Positions 40,125 through 48,980 of a DNA stretch of 64,000 nucleotides are shown one piece after another. Each line of letters begins with the position of its first letter. Positions within the stretch are counted from its first letter, which is position 1. Origin of the DNA: DASUPK01 sp963797265 (GTDB lineage Bacteria > Actinomycetota > Thermoleophilia > Solirubrobacterales > 70-9); NCBI GenBank assembly GCA_963797265.1, contig CAWCOY010000003.1:248001-312000 (forward strand), given 5' to 3'. A program made the translations under genes and the position numbers. The notes below the pieces were generated by a model. The model made no database searches and had not been told where the DNA came from. It was given only the letters and a program-made list of their open reading frames with translations.

Positions 40125-41804
40125 CTATGGGTTCTTGCGCATGGTTCGGCGGGTGACCTCGACCAGCGGGCGGATTCCCTCGCGTAGAGCCTGCAGCCGG
40201 TTGCCGTTTCGGCTGTAGAGCAACTGCGCGGAGTAGCGAATCGCGTCCCCCAGCTTGCGGTCATAAGGCTGCCACCACATGTCGCGGGCCCAGCCGGGCT
40301 CCCAGGCGAGCTGCTTGATGTTGACGCACTCGTAGAACCCGAACTTCGAGTGCGAGCGGCCAAGACCGGACTCCTTGACGCCGCCCCAGGCGCACACGCA
40401 GGCGCCGTGCGAGAAGGAGTGGTCGTTGGTCCAGACCATGCCGGACTCGATCTGATGCGCCATTCGCTCGCCCTTCGCCCGGTCCTTGGTCCAGACCGAG
40501 GCGCCCAGGCCGAACTCGGAATCGTTCGCGAGGTCGATCGCCTCCTGCTCGGAGTCGACCGTGATCACCGGGAGCACGGGCCCGAAGATCTCCTCCTTCA
40601 TGATCCGCATCTCGTGCGTGACCCCGGTCAGTACGACCGGCGCGATGAAGCTCCCCTTCATCCCATCGATCTTGGTCGGGCCGCCGGTGAGTTTGGTGGC
40701 GCCGCTCTCGACGGCGTCGTCGACCAGCTCGTTGACGATCTTCGCCTGCTCGTCGGAGACCATCGGCCCGATCTCGGTGGTCCACTCCCGAGGGTCGCCC
40801 ACCGTCAGGCGCTCCGTCTCGCGGACGAGACCGTCGACGAAGGCGTCGGCGATGTCCTTGTGGGCGTAGACGCGCTCGATCCCTGAACAGGTCTGGCCGG
40901 CGTTGGCGAAGCCCCCCCAGACCGCGCCAGAGACCGCGTTGGCGAGGTCGGCGTCGGGGCAGACGATCTGCGGGTCCTTGCCGCCCAGCTCGAGCACCGA
41001 TCCCTTCAGGCGCTTGGCGCACTCGACCCCGACCTTGCGGCCGACCTCGACCGATCCGGTGAAGAAGATCTTCCCCGCGGTGGACTTGACCAGCGCATCG
41101 CCGATCCGCCCGCCGCCATGGACGGTGCGGACGAGCCCCTCGGGCAGGCCCGCCTTCTCGAAGGTCTGGCGGATCCGCTCGCCGATCAGCGGCGTGAGGC
41201 TGGCCGGCTTCAGGACCACGCCGTTGCCCGCCATGAGAGCGATCGCGACCTCGCCGAAGGGAATCGACCAGGGGTAGTTCCAGGGGGCGATCACGCCGAC
41301 CACGCCGATCGGCTCGTAGCTGAACTTGGCGCTCTTCGACTTCAGGAAGAGGGGCATCGACTGCTTCTCGTCGGAGAGGATTCCGGGCCCGTTGTCGGCG
41401 ATCCACTTCAGCAAGTCCACGGTGGGGAGGAGCTCCATCGTGTAGCTCTCGACGCGGGGCTTGCCCTGCTCGTTGGTGAGCAGCTCGGCGATTTCGTCCA
41501 TGTCCTCGAGCAGCACGTCACAGGCGCGGCGCATGTAGCGAGCGCGGTCCTCGAGCGTGAGCGCCGCCCAGAAGGGCTGCACCTCGGCGACATCGTCCAC
41601 GATCCCCTGCACCTTCGCCGGCGTCAGGGTCTCGACGCTGCCGATCAGCTCTCCGGTCGCCGGGTTGAAGGACTCGAGCCCGGACTTGGCTTTCGACCGC
41701 TTGGTCGAACCCTTCTTCTGGGACTTGGCGGGTGCGGCACCGTTGCCGCTGCCCTCGGACCCTGACTTCCCCCTCGTCTTGGTCTTGCCGGAGCTCGCCT
41801 CCAT
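40125..41804 (-). CDS. Aldehyde dehydrogenase with Lys/Ser-rich N-terminal extension
   Basis: 559 residues, about 60-80 more than typical. Residues 1-42 are a basic low-complexity tail; the ALDH fold starts at LESFNPATGELIGS. Catalytic Glu is in VLELGGKDP and catalytic Cys in NAGQTCSGIERV; NAD contacts are in GVIAPWNYPWSIPFGEVAIA and FTGSVEVGRK. The last ~50 residues (LAWEPGWARDMWWQPYDRKL ...) are a C-terminal extension seen in some succinate-semialdehyde-type ALDHs. GAGAGGAA precedes the ATG. Its long leader has two strong hairpins. Substrate unknown. Confidence 0.9.
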   Translation of the reverse strand: MEASSGKTKTRGKSGSEGSGNGAAPAKSQKKGSTKRSKAKSGLESFNPATGELIGSVETLTPAKVQGIVDDVAEVQPFWAALTLEDRARYMRRACDVLLEDMDEIAELLTNEQGKPRVESYTMELLPTVDLLKWIADNGPGILSDEKQSMPLFLKSKSAKFSYEPIGVVGVIAPWNYPWSIPFGEVAIALMAGNGVVLKPASLTPLIGERIRQTFEKAGLPEGLVRTVHGGGRIGDALVKSTAGKIFFTGSVEVGRKVGVECAKRLKGSVLELGGKDPQIVCPDADLANAVSGAVWGGFANAGQTCSGIERVYAHKDIADAFVDGLVRETERLTVGDPREWTTEIGPMVSDEQAKIVNELVDDAVESGATKLTGGPTKIDGMKGSFIAPVVLTGVTHEMRIMKEEIFGPVLPVITVDSEQEAIDLANDSEFGLGASVWTKDRAKGERMAHQIESGMVWTNDHSFSHGACVCAWGGVKESGLGRSHSKFGFYECVNIKQLAWEPGWARDMWWQPYDRKLGDAIRYSAQLLYSRNGNRLQALREGIRPLVEVTRRTMRKNP

Positions 41805-41856
41805 CGCCTGGTTCCTCTCGTCGCTTGCGCTCGGTCGGAGGCGATTCTACGTGGGT

Positions 41857-41883
41857 ACAGCGGCCTCCCGCCGAGGCCGCTGT
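41857..41883. promoter_or_regulatory. Perfect 11-bp hairpin in the ALDH leader
   Basis: ACAGCGGCCTC (41857-41867) pairs completely with GAGGCCGCTGT (41873-41883) around a 5-nt loop. It lies 53 nt upstream of the ALDH start. There is no U-tract on either strand, so an ordinary intrinsic terminator is unlikely; an operator or mRNA leader structure is possible. Confidence 0.55.
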
Positions 41884-41916
41884 CCCTCCTCCCTGCTGTG
41901 TCCGACGAAAGAAAGT

Positions 41917-41951
41917 GGAGGCCGAGAGCAATCCCCGAGCTCCCGGCCTCC
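41917..41951. promoter_or_regulatory. Second hairpin in the ALDH leader
   Basis: GGAGGCCG (41917-41924) pairs with CGGCCTCC (41944-41951) around a 19-nt loop. With the hairpin at 41857 it makes up most of the 288-nt gap between rarA and the ALDH gene. No known riboswitch class is recognised. Confidence 0.4.
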
Positions 41952-42092
41952 GTGTCCACTCCCCGGCTTTTTACGCGCCGGCTCCGGCGAACCGCACACA
42001 AATGCCAGAGCGTCAGACGTTCCTCAGAACACGGACCTCTCGGAAAGGTTGCGCAGTGCAGCGAACCGGCTGCGGCCGTGCTTAATCTGCGG

Positions 42093-43439
42093 CTAACGCT
42101 CGTCGCCCGGCTCGCCGAGCAGCTTGCGCAGGCGCTCCAGCCGTTCGCGGAGCTCGGCCTCGAATCCCCTCTCCGTCGGCTCGTAGAAGCGCTCGCCGCG
42201 CACCGGCTCCGGTGCCAGCGGCTGGTCGGTGACCGCGCCGGGCTCGTCGTGCGGGTAGCGGTAGCCCTCCCCCCGACCGAGCTTGCGGGCGCCGGGGTAG
42301 TGCGCGTCCTGAAGATGGGGCGGAGGCTCCGCTGCGCCGTGCTCGCGCACGTGCGCGGTGGCCCGGGAGATGGCGCGCGTCGAGGCGTTCGACTTCGGCG
42401 CCAGCGCCAGATAGGCGGCGGCCTGGGCGAGGTTCAGGGCGCACTCCGGCAGGCCGACCCGATCGACGGCCTGGGCCGCGGCCGTCGCGATCGTCAGCGC
42501 CCGTGGATCCGCGTTGCCCACGTCCTCAGAGGCGAAGATCACCATCCGGCGGGCGATGAAGCGGGGATCCTCGCCGCCCTCGAGCATCACGGCCAGGTAA
42601 TAGATCGAGGCGTCCACGTCGGAGCCACGGGTCGCCTTGATCCAGGCCGAGATGTAGTCGTAGTGCTTGTCGCCCTCGCGGTCGTAGAGCAGGGCCTTGC
42701 GCTGCAGGGCGTCCTCGACCGCCGCGATCGAGACCTCGCTCTCGCCCGCCGCCTGGGTCCTCTCGGCGGCCCGCTCGAGCGCCGCGAGGGCGACGCGCGC
42801 GTCCCCGCCCGAGCGCCCGGCCAGCATCGCGAGCGCATCATCGGGCACCGCCGGCGCGCTCGGCAGCCCGCGCTCCTCGTTCAGGGCGCGCCGCAGAAGA
42901 GCCTCGATCTCCTCGTCGGCGAGAGGCCGGAACTCATAGATCTGGCAGCGGGAGAGCAGCGCCGAGTTGACCTCGAAGTAGGGGTTCTCGGTGGTCGCCC
43001 CGATCAGCGTCACCAGGCCCTCCTCGACGGCGGGGAGCAGGGCGTCCTGCTGGGCCTTGTTGAAGCGGTGGATCTCGTCGAGAAAGAAGATCGTCGGCCG
43101 CCCGGAGGCCCGGCGCTCCTCGGCCCGTGCGATCACCTCGCGGACCTCGGCGCGGCCCGCGTTGACGGCGGAGAGCTCCTCGAAAGCCCCCTCCACCCGG
43201 GCGGCGATGATCCGCGCCAGCGTGGTCTTTCCGGTGCCGGGTGGCCCGTAGAAGATCGCCGAGTGCGGCTCGCCGGACTCGATCGCGACGCGCAGCGCCG
43301 AGCCCTCGCCGAGCAGGTGCGACTGGCCCACGAACTCGTCGAGGTCGTGCGGGCGCATCCTGGTGGCCAGCGGCGCATCCTCGGGAGGGACGCCGGTGCG
43401 CGGTGTCTCGCCGCCCGTCTCGAAGAGGCGATCGTTCAT
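42093..43439 (-). CDS. rarA: Replication-associated recombination protein A (MgsA/RarA AAA+ ATPase)
   Basis: 448 residues from ATG 43439. RarA acts at stalled replication forks and single-strand/double-strand junctions. MRPHDLDEFVGQSHLLGEGS, Walker A GPPGTGKT (65-72), Walker B IFFLDEIHRFNKAQQDALLP, sensor LIGATTENPYFEVNSALLSR and the C-terminal tetramer domain with KHYDYISAWIKATRGSDVDA and RRMVIFASEDVGNADP are all present. It overlaps the upstream SnoaL gene by 4 nt. Confidence 0.95.
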   Translation of the reverse strand: MNDRLFETGGETPRTGVPPEDAPLATRMRPHDLDEFVGQSHLLGEGSALRVAIESGEPHSAIFYGPPGTGKTTLARIIAARVEGAFEELSAVNAGRAEVREVIARAEERRASGRPTIFFLDEIHRFNKAQQDALLPAVEEGLVTLIGATTENPYFEVNSALLSRCQIYEFRPLADEEIEALLRRALNEERGLPSAPAVPDDALAMLAGRSGGDARVALAALERAAERTQAAGESEVSIAAVEDALQRKALLYDREGDKHYDYISAWIKATRGSDVDASIYYLAVMLEGGEDPRFIARRMVIFASEDVGNADPRALTIATAAAQAVDRVGLPECALNLAQAAAYLALAPKSNASTRAISRATAHVREHGAAEPPPHLQDAHYPGARKLGRGEGYRYPHDEPGAVTDQPLAPEPVRGERFYEPTERGFEAELRERLERLRKLLGEPGDER

Positions 43440-43843
43440 CGATCGGCGAGCCGTCTGGCGGCCTCGAGCGCGTCGTCGACGGTGGCGTAGACATGGAAGC
43501 GGGCTACCTGCCCGTTCCGGAACTCGTACATCCAGCCGAAGACCGTGTCGACCTCGACGCCGCTGCCGGCGCCGCGGCCGACGACGCGCACAGGGACCAC
43601 GACGAAGGCGTCTCCCACGTCGATCATCTCGAGCAGCTCGTAGTTGGCGTCCTCCCAGGCCTCCTCCCATTGCCGGACGTATTGCTGCCAGCCGTCGAAC
43701 CCGTGGTAGGTCCCGGCGTTGACGATCTCGGGGGCGCCGTAGATCTCCCCGTCGGGGACGATCATCGCCCGCAGGGTGGCCTCGTCGCCCGTCAGATAAG
43801 CACCGAGGGTCCTCTGGACCAGCTCTTGGTGGCGGCTCGGCAT
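43436..43843 (-). CDS. SnoaL/NTF2-like protein
   Basis: 135 residues from ATG 43843 (a GTG at 43867 would add eight). MPSRHQELVQRTLGAYLTGD, GTYHGFDGWQQYVRQWEEAW and DDALEAARRLAD place it in the SnoaL/NTF2 superfamily, related to the island array but lacking its conserved ends. It is translationally coupled to rarA (4-nt overlap). Ligand unknown. Confidence 0.82.
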   Translation of the reverse strand: MPSRHQELVQRTLGAYLTGDEATLRAMIVPDGEIYGAPEIVNAGTYHGFDGWQQYVRQWEEAWEDANYELLEMIDVGDAFVVVPVRVVGRGAGSGVEVDTVFGWMYEFRNGQVARFHVYATVDDALEAARRLADR

Positions 43844-43944
43844 CAACGCCAAGTATGCGGGCTGCACTAGCGTCCCGCGGCCATGTCGCCGCTCGAGCTG
43901 ATCGCCGTCGGTTCAGGCCATCACCGGCTAGGTACTCTGGCCCC

Positions 43945-45285
43945 ATGGAGGAGGGCACCGCTACGACGGCAGTTCCGCAGGGCCTCGGCCCGTCCGCCGT
44001 TGAGCTGCTCGGCCGCCTGATCCAGACGAACACGGTCAATCCCCCCGGGAACGAGCGGGCGACCCAGGAGTTTCTGCGGACGATGCTCGTTGCAGCCGGC
44101 TTCGAGTGCGAGCTGCTCGAGGCCGAGCCGGGCCGTCCCAACCTGGTCGCCCGGCTGCGAGGCGCCGGGGACGGGCCGACCCTCGCCTTCCTCGCCCATG
44201 TCGACACCGTCCGTGCCGATCCCGACGAGTGGAGCTTCGATCCCTGGGCCGGCGACGTCCTCGACGGCTGGGTCCGTGGGCGCGGCGCGCTTGACATGAA
44301 GGGTCAGGTCGCCGCCGAGGTAGCGGCCTGCGTCGCCCTCGGCGACAGCGGGTGGCGACCGGAGGCGGGCGAGCTGCTGCTCGTCCTGACCGCTGACGAG
44401 GAGGTCGGCGGTGGGCTTGGCGCCGAGTGGCTCTGCGAGCAACACTCAGACAGGGTCCGTGCTGACTATGTCGTCAACGAGGGGGGCGGCGAGCTCGTCG
44501 AGCTCGGCGGCCGCCGGAACTACACGCTCGCCGTCGGGGAGAAGGGAATCTTCCGGATGAAGCTGCGGACGACGGGCCATGCCGGGCACGCGTCGGTTCC
44601 GCGGATCGGCGAGAACGCGCTGCTGAAGCTCGCCGCTCACATATCCGCGTTGTCTGAGCAGCCGCAACCGATGCCGACGCCGGTTGGCGAGGCGCTGCTC
44701 GAGGCGCTCCTGGGCGAGCCCTTCGCGGGCGAGGAGGGCGTGCGGGCCGGGCTGGATCGCGTGCGCGCCGAAGAGCCGGCGCTGGCCGACTTCCTCGTCG
44801 AGCCGATGTTGAGCGTGACCCTCACCCCGGCCATCGCCCAGGGAGGCAAGAAGGCGAACGTAATCCCCTCGGAGGCCGAGGCGCTGATCGACTGCCGGGT
44901 CCCGCCGGGATACGGCGAGGAGGAGGCGCTTGCGGAGTTGCGGGCGCTGATCGGTGAGGGCGACTACACGGTCGAGTTCAGCGAGGCCGTCGTCGGCAAC
45001 GCCTCCCCTATTGATTCTTCCCTCTCGGATGCGATCCGCGAATGGGTCGGCGAGGTCGACCCCGGGGCCGGCATCGCGCCGATGGTGATGCCGGGCTTCA
45101 GCGACAGCAACCGATTCAGGACCGCCTTCCCGGATGCCGTCGTCTACGGCTTCTGTCCGCGCCGCGAGATCGGATTGCTCGAGGCGGCGCCGCTGATTCA
45201 CGGGGCCGACGAGCGCGTGCCGGCCTCGGACATCGAGCTCTCCGCGAGCTTCTTCTACGAGCTTCCCCGCAGGCTGCTCGGGTGA
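43945..45285 (+). CDS. M20 family metallopeptidase/deacylase (ArgE/DapE-like)
   Basis: 446 residues from ATG 43945. The two-zinc site is visible: LAFLAHVDTVRADP, GRGALDMKGQVAA, LTADEEVGGGLGAEW and LIHGADERVP, with the lid domain between (TTGHAGHASVPRIGENALLK). M20 enzymes hydrolyse N-acyl amino acids or dipeptides; which one cannot be told. Its stop overlaps the next start by GTGA. Confidence 0.9.
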   Translation: MEEGTATTAVPQGLGPSAVELLGRLIQTNTVNPPGNERATQEFLRTMLVAAGFECELLEAEPGRPNLVARLRGAGDGPTLAFLAHVDTVRADPDEWSFDPWAGDVLDGWVRGRGALDMKGQVAAEVAACVALGDSGWRPEAGELLLVLTADEEVGGGLGAEWLCEQHSDRVRADYVVNEGGGELVELGGRRNYTLAVGEKGIFRMKLRTTGHAGHASVPRIGENALLKLAAHISALSEQPQPMPTPVGEALLEALLGEPFAGEEGVRAGLDRVRAEEPALADFLVEPMLSVTLTPAIAQGGKKANVIPSEAEALIDCRVPPGYGEEEALAELRALIGEGDYTVEFSEAVVGNASPIDSSLSDAIREWVGEVDPGAGIAPMVMPGFSDSNRFRTAFPDAVVYGFCPRREIGLLEAAPLIHGADERVPASDIELSASFFYELPRRLLG

Positions 45286-46157
45286 GCGACGCCAGCCAGA
45301 ACGGCGATCGCGCCCCGAGCCCGGGGGAGGAGCGGTACGTCCTGCGGCTCGGGGGTATGGCGCTGCGCAACGGCCTCCTGATTCACGGGCCGACCTCCTG
45401 GGCCGCGGCGGCCCGCGACGACTCCGGCGAGATCCGTGTGGCGTCGGCGCGCAAGCCGGCGCTCGCCCCGGAGCTCGCGGTGCGAGTGCCGCTCCTGCGG
45501 GGCCCCCTGAGGCTGGCCGAGGCCTTCCTACTGATCCCGATGGTGCGGATGAAGCTGCGCGCCGCGCGGCTGCCGTTCGAGGACGTGCGCGTGATCGCGG
45601 CGATGCTGATCGCCTCCACCGCGAGCCGGGCGCTGCGTCGCCGGCGCTCGAGCGCCGCCAACGAGCTGATCCAGGCGGCCCTCGGATTGGCGCCGGCGAT
45701 GGTCGCGCTCTCGGACCGGGACCTGGCCGCGTACCACGGGGTCGAGCACAAGGCGATCGGCGCCTACGAGGCCGGCTCCGATGACCCGGCGTCGGCCACC
45801 AAGGAGCACGAGCGCTGCGGCTCGAACCTGGTGGTCCCGATGCTGGTTCTCTCCGCCGCCGGCCAGCTGATTCTCGAGCGGACGCTGGAGCGCCCCGGGC
45901 CGATGGCGCGGGCCGCCGTCGCGGTGGCGAGTGCCTCCCTGGCCGCCGAGATGTTCGCCTGGAGCGAGCGCAACCCCGAGGCCTCGGCCGCGCGTGCCTT
46001 CCACCGGCCCGGCCACGAGATCCAGCGGCTGATCGCCACGAAGGAGCCAACCCCGGAGCAGCTCGAGGTCGGGGTCGCCGCCCTGCGCGAGATCCTGAGG
46101 GTCGAACAGGAGGCGGGCGCGGAGCCGTCGGCCGAAGCGGAGCCGCTCACGACCTGA
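45282..46157 (+). CDS. DUF1385 family membrane protein
   Basis: 291 residues from GTG 45282, in 4-nt overlap with the M20 gene. The DUF1385 signature is AAYHGVEHKAIGAYEAGSDD with HERCGSNLVV; the N-terminal LRLGGMALRNGLLIHGPTSW also fits. Several hydrophobic stretches follow. The family lacks an established function; the H-x-x-E-H motif suggests a metal site. Confidence 0.85.
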   Translation: MSDASQNGDRAPSPGEERYVLRLGGMALRNGLLIHGPTSWAAAARDDSGEIRVASARKPALAPELAVRVPLLRGPLRLAEAFLLIPMVRMKLRAARLPFEDVRVIAAMLIASTASRALRRRRSSAANELIQAALGLAPAMVALSDRDLAAYHGVEHKAIGAYEAGSDDPASATKEHERCGSNLVVPMLVLSAAGQLILERTLERPGPMARAAVAVASASLAAEMFAWSERNPEASAARAFHRPGHEIQRLIATKEPTPEQLEVGVAALREILRVEQEAGAEPSAEAEPLTT

Positions 46158-46194
46158 GAGGCGGCCGAAGCCGCTGATCTAGACTCCGCGGCCC

Positions 46195-46605
46195 GTGCTC
46201 GACCGGATCGACCACATCGGCGTCGCCACCGATGACCTCGACGGGGCGATCGCCCTCTACGAGGGCCCGCTGGGAATGTCGGTGGCGCACCGCGAGACCG
46301 TGGAGAGCCAGGGCGTCGAGGCGGTTCTCCTGGACGTCGGCGAGGGGCACGTCGAGCTGCTGCGCCCGCTCGGACCCGACACCCCGATCGGCAAGTACCT
46401 GGAGCGGAAGGGGCCCGGCCTGCACCACGTGGCCTACGCGGTCGACGATATCGAGGGTGTGCTCGGCAGGCTCAAGGAAGCCGGAATCGAGTTGATCGAC
46501 TCGGAGCCCAGGACGGGGATTCGCGACTCGCGGGTGGCATTCGTTCACCCGCGCTCGACCGGCGGGGTCTTGACCGAGATCGTCGAACCAGCGGAGGCGC
46601 ACTGA
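46195..46605 (+). CDS. mce: Methylmalonyl-CoA epimerase
   Basis: 136 residues from GTG 46195. It interconverts (R)- and (S)-methylmalonyl-CoA in propionate metabolism. The VOC-fold metal ligands are in RIDHIGVATDDL, VELLRPLG, PGLHHVAYAVDDIE and the last glutamate in LTEIVEP. The mutase subunits are not in the window. Its stop shares one base with the next start. Confidence 0.92.
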   Translation: MLDRIDHIGVATDDLDGAIALYEGPLGMSVAHRETVESQGVEAVLLDVGEGHVELLRPLGPDTPIGKYLERKGPGLHHVAYAVDDIEGVLGRLKEAGIELIDSEPRTGIRDSRVAFVHPRSTGGVLTEIVEPAEAH

Positions 46606-46820
46606 TGGCCGCCGGGCGCGTCGAGGTCGGCTTCTCCGGCGGTCAGGTGGTCGCCGTGAGGCTCAGCGACGAGAAGGTCACGGACCTTCGCAAGGCCCTC
46701 GACAAGGCCGACGGCTGGTTCGACCTCGAGACCGAGGACGGTGAGGTGGCGGTCGATCTGCGCGAGGTCGTCTTCGTGCGCGGTGCCCCGGGCGAGCACC
46801 GCATCGGCTTCTCGGGATGA
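46605..46820 (+). CDS. Small conserved protein (71 aa)
   Basis: ATG 46605 shares one base with the epimerase stop (TGATG) and its own stop overlaps the next gene by 4 nt, so it is embedded in a translated operon. It has strands around VEVGFSGGQVVAVRLSDEKV and DLETEDGEVAVDLREVVFVR, a possible small beta-barrel. No family recognised. Confidence 0.75.
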   Translation: MAAGRVEVGFSGGQVVAVRLSDEKVTDLRKALDKADGWFDLETEDGEVAVDLREVVFVRGAPGEHRIGFSG

Positions 46821-47428
46821 GGCCGCGTCACCTGCTTCTCGCCTCTGCGGCCGCAGTCGTCGGGGTCGCGCTTTGGTGGCGGAAGAACCCCTCGGCCTGC
46901 CCGTACTCGCAGCGCTTCTGGGTCGAGGCGCCACATCCGCTGATCACCCTGGATCGGCTTCGCGAGATCCTCGACCCGAAGCCCGGGGAGCGCATACTCG
47001 AGGTCGGCCCGGGGACCGGCTACTACACACTCGACGCCGCGGAGTGGGTGAAGCCCGATGGGCAGGTCGACATCCTCGACCTGCAGCAGGAGATGCTCGA
47101 CCACACGATGCTTCGCGCGGCCGACGCCGGGCTCAGGAACGTGACCCCGACCCAGTCCGACGCGACCGCGATGCCGTACGAGGATGGGATCTTCGACGCC
47201 GCCTACCTGGTCACAGTGCTGGGCGAGATCCCCGACCAGGACGCGGTTTTCGGCGAGTTCGCGCGAGTGCTGAAGCCAGGCGGGCGGTTGGTGGTCGGCG
47301 AGCTGCTCGGCGATCCGCACTACGTGCGGCTGGCGCCGATGCGCCTGCGCGCAAGCGGCGCCGGTTTCACCTTCGAGCGGCGGGTCGGGAGCGCTCTCGG
47401 CTACTTCGCTCACTTCGCGAAGCCCTAA
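46817..47428 (+). CDS. Membrane-anchored class I SAM-dependent methyltransferase
   Basis: 203 residues. A short N-terminal hydrophobic segment (HLLLASAAAVVGVALWW) is followed by a Rossmann methyltransferase: ILEVGPGTGYYTLDAAEWV (motif I), VDILDLQQEMLDH, DAAYLVTVLGEIPDQDAVF and LKPGGRLVVGELL. The pattern resembles UbiE/COQ5-type enzymes but the substrate is unknown. It overlaps the preceding gene by 4 nt and ends overlapping the convergent BtrH-like gene by 4 nt. Confidence 0.83.
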   Translation: MRPRHLLLASAAAVVGVALWWRKNPSACPYSQRFWVEAPHPLITLDRLREILDPKPGERILEVGPGTGYYTLDAAEWVKPDGQVDILDLQQEMLDHTMLRAADAGLRNVTPTQSDATAMPYEDGIFDAAYLVTVLGEIPDQDAVFGEFARVLKPGGRLVVGELLGDPHYVRLAPMRLRASGAGFTFERRVGSALGYFAHFAKP

Positions 47429-48426
47429 CTGCGGGATCCGCGCACGGCCAGGGCGGTCCAGAGGCGCTCTTCGGCGTCGAGGACCCGCTGGGCCTCGGAG
47501 CTCAACGCCTCCCAGTCCCCGGGATTCGGTTCCTCGGGCTCGCTCGCGGTCCGGGCCGCCAGCGCGAGCCGGGACCAGTCGTCGGCCGCCTCGGCGGCGG
47601 TGGCCGACTCCTGATAGCCGGCCTCCTCCAGAAAGCGCGAGTACATCTTGCGGAAGTTGCCCCCGCCCGTCCCGCGGCGCTCGATCACCTGGTAGAGGAA
47701 GCGCGCGCACCACTGCCAGTCCTCTGCCGCCTTCGGCCAGTCGCCCACTTCGGCGGCGAAGCGACGAAGGGCAGGCAGACCCTCGAACTCGCCGAGCGGC
47801 GGCTCGAGCATCTGGCTCGCCGCCCTCTCGATCGCCTTCGGAGCATGCGAGAGCAGGTCGTCGCGATCGATCTCGACGCCGTCCGGCACGTCGATCGCGT
47901 GGCCCTCGAGGGGGAAGATCGGCTGCTGGGCGTGACGCGCCTCGCGCAGTCCCTCCAGCGAGCTGGTCTGGAGGTCCTCGAAGGCGGTGTCGGAGAGCCA
48001 GGCGAGCTCCTCGTCATAGCCGGCCAGCACCACCGCGTGGCCGGGAAAGTGAGCCGAGCGGCCGTAGTGGTCGAGGTAGTAGAGGTCGGTGAGCAGGAGG
48101 ACGGGCCGCCCCTCGTCGACGGACTCCTTGGCCAGTTCCCAGGACGCGCCCGGGTCGGCGTCCGTGCGGAGCCGCAGCGGTGCGCCCGTCACCTCCAGGA
48201 AGTTCTCCTCGAGCCGCGCAGCGCGGCCGTTCGTGAACCGCGAGGGCGAGTGCTCGTCCAGCATCACGTAGTAGAAGCAGGCGCCTGCGCCCAGCCCGAA
48301 CGCCATCTCCTCGGAGATCTCGACTCCGTGGAAGCCGAGGAGGTTGCGCAGGGCGGTCGAGCCGCAATGGTTGCCCGGCATATGGCGGTAGCCGGGCACC
48401 ATCACCCTGTTGGCGGTCTCGGCCAT
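47425..48426 (-). CDS. BtrH N-terminal domain / DUF4872 protein
   Basis: 333 residues. GYRHMPGNHCGSTALRNLLG matches the BtrH_N cysteine-containing motif (Cys21, with the later His in YGRSAHFPGHAVVLAGYD), and the C-terminal helical half fits DUF4872. BtrH is the acyltransferase that transfers an amino-acyl chain in butirosin synthesis. Here there is no aminoglycoside or carrier-protein gene nearby, so the substrate is open. Confidence 0.78.
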   Translation of the reverse strand: MAETANRVMVPGYRHMPGNHCGSTALRNLLGFHGVEISEEMAFGLGAGACFYYVMLDEHSPSRFTNGRAARLEENFLEVTGAPLRLRTDADPGASWELAKESVDEGRPVLLLTDLYYLDHYGRSAHFPGHAVVLAGYDEELAWLSDTAFEDLQTSSLEGLREARHAQQPIFPLEGHAIDVPDGVEIDRDDLLSHAPKAIERAASQMLEPPLGEFEGLPALRRFAAEVGDWPKAAEDWQWCARFLYQVIERRGTGGGNFRKMYSRFLEEAGYQESATAAEAADDWSRLALAARTASEPEEPNPGDWEALSSEAQRVLDAEERLWTALAVRGSRS

Positions 48427-48474
48427 GGTGGGAGTTTCGCAGTCAGCCCAGCTTGGCCCCTATCCTGCCCCGCC

Positions 48475-48966
48475 GTGCTCGCCCGCCTCGACAGCCGCCT
48501 GCTGTACGCGATGCGGACCCGGCTTCACGGGCGGACGCCGGAAACGATCGGGAAATGGCTGGGGCGGATCGGCGAGTACGGTGCGGTCTGGCTGGTCATC
48601 GGGATCGTGCTCGCCTTCGTCGACCCCGACAACGGCGAGGACTGGGTGGTGGCGGGCATCCTCGGACCGGTCGCGATCGGGCTCAACTTCGTGGTCAAGG
48701 TGATCGTCAGACGACCCCGGCCCGTGCTCGAGGGCCTGCCGCCGCTCGGCGGGGCCCCCAGCTCGCTCAGCTTCCCCTCGGCCCACGCGACCTCGTCGTT
48801 CGCCTGCGCGACCGCGATGACCCGGATCGCGCCCGAGGCGGCGATTCTCTTCGTGCTCGCCGCCGCCATCGCGGTCTGCCGCCCGTACCTCGGCATGCAC
48901 TACCCCTCGGACGTGCTGGCCGGGGCGGTGCTGGGCACGGGCCTCGGACTGCTCGCGCCGCTCTAG
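48475..48966 (+). CDS. PAP2 family membrane phosphatase
   Basis: 163 residues from GTG 48475. The three PAP2 motifs are K-x6-R-P as KVIVRRPRP, P-S-A-H as FPSAHATSS (Ala replaces the usual Gly) and C-R-x5-H-x3-D as CRPYLGMHYPSDV (Cys replaces the usual Ser). Several membrane helices. Lipid phosphate or undecaprenyl pyrophosphate is a likely substrate. It is 14 nt ahead of ychF. Confidence 0.88.
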   Translation: MLARLDSRLLYAMRTRLHGRTPETIGKWLGRIGEYGAVWLVIGIVLAFVDPDNGEDWVVAGILGPVAIGLNFVVKVIVRRPRPVLEGLPPLGGAPSSLSFPSAHATSSFACATAMTRIAPEAAILFVLAAAIAVCRPYLGMHYPSDVLAGAVLGTGLGLLAPL

Positions 48967-48980
48967 GTGGGAGGCACGAG

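Noticed and set aside
41857..41883. Intrinsic terminator for rarA or the ALDH gene.
   Set aside because: The stem is perfect but no U-tract follows on either strand, and it lies in the leader, not behind the gene.
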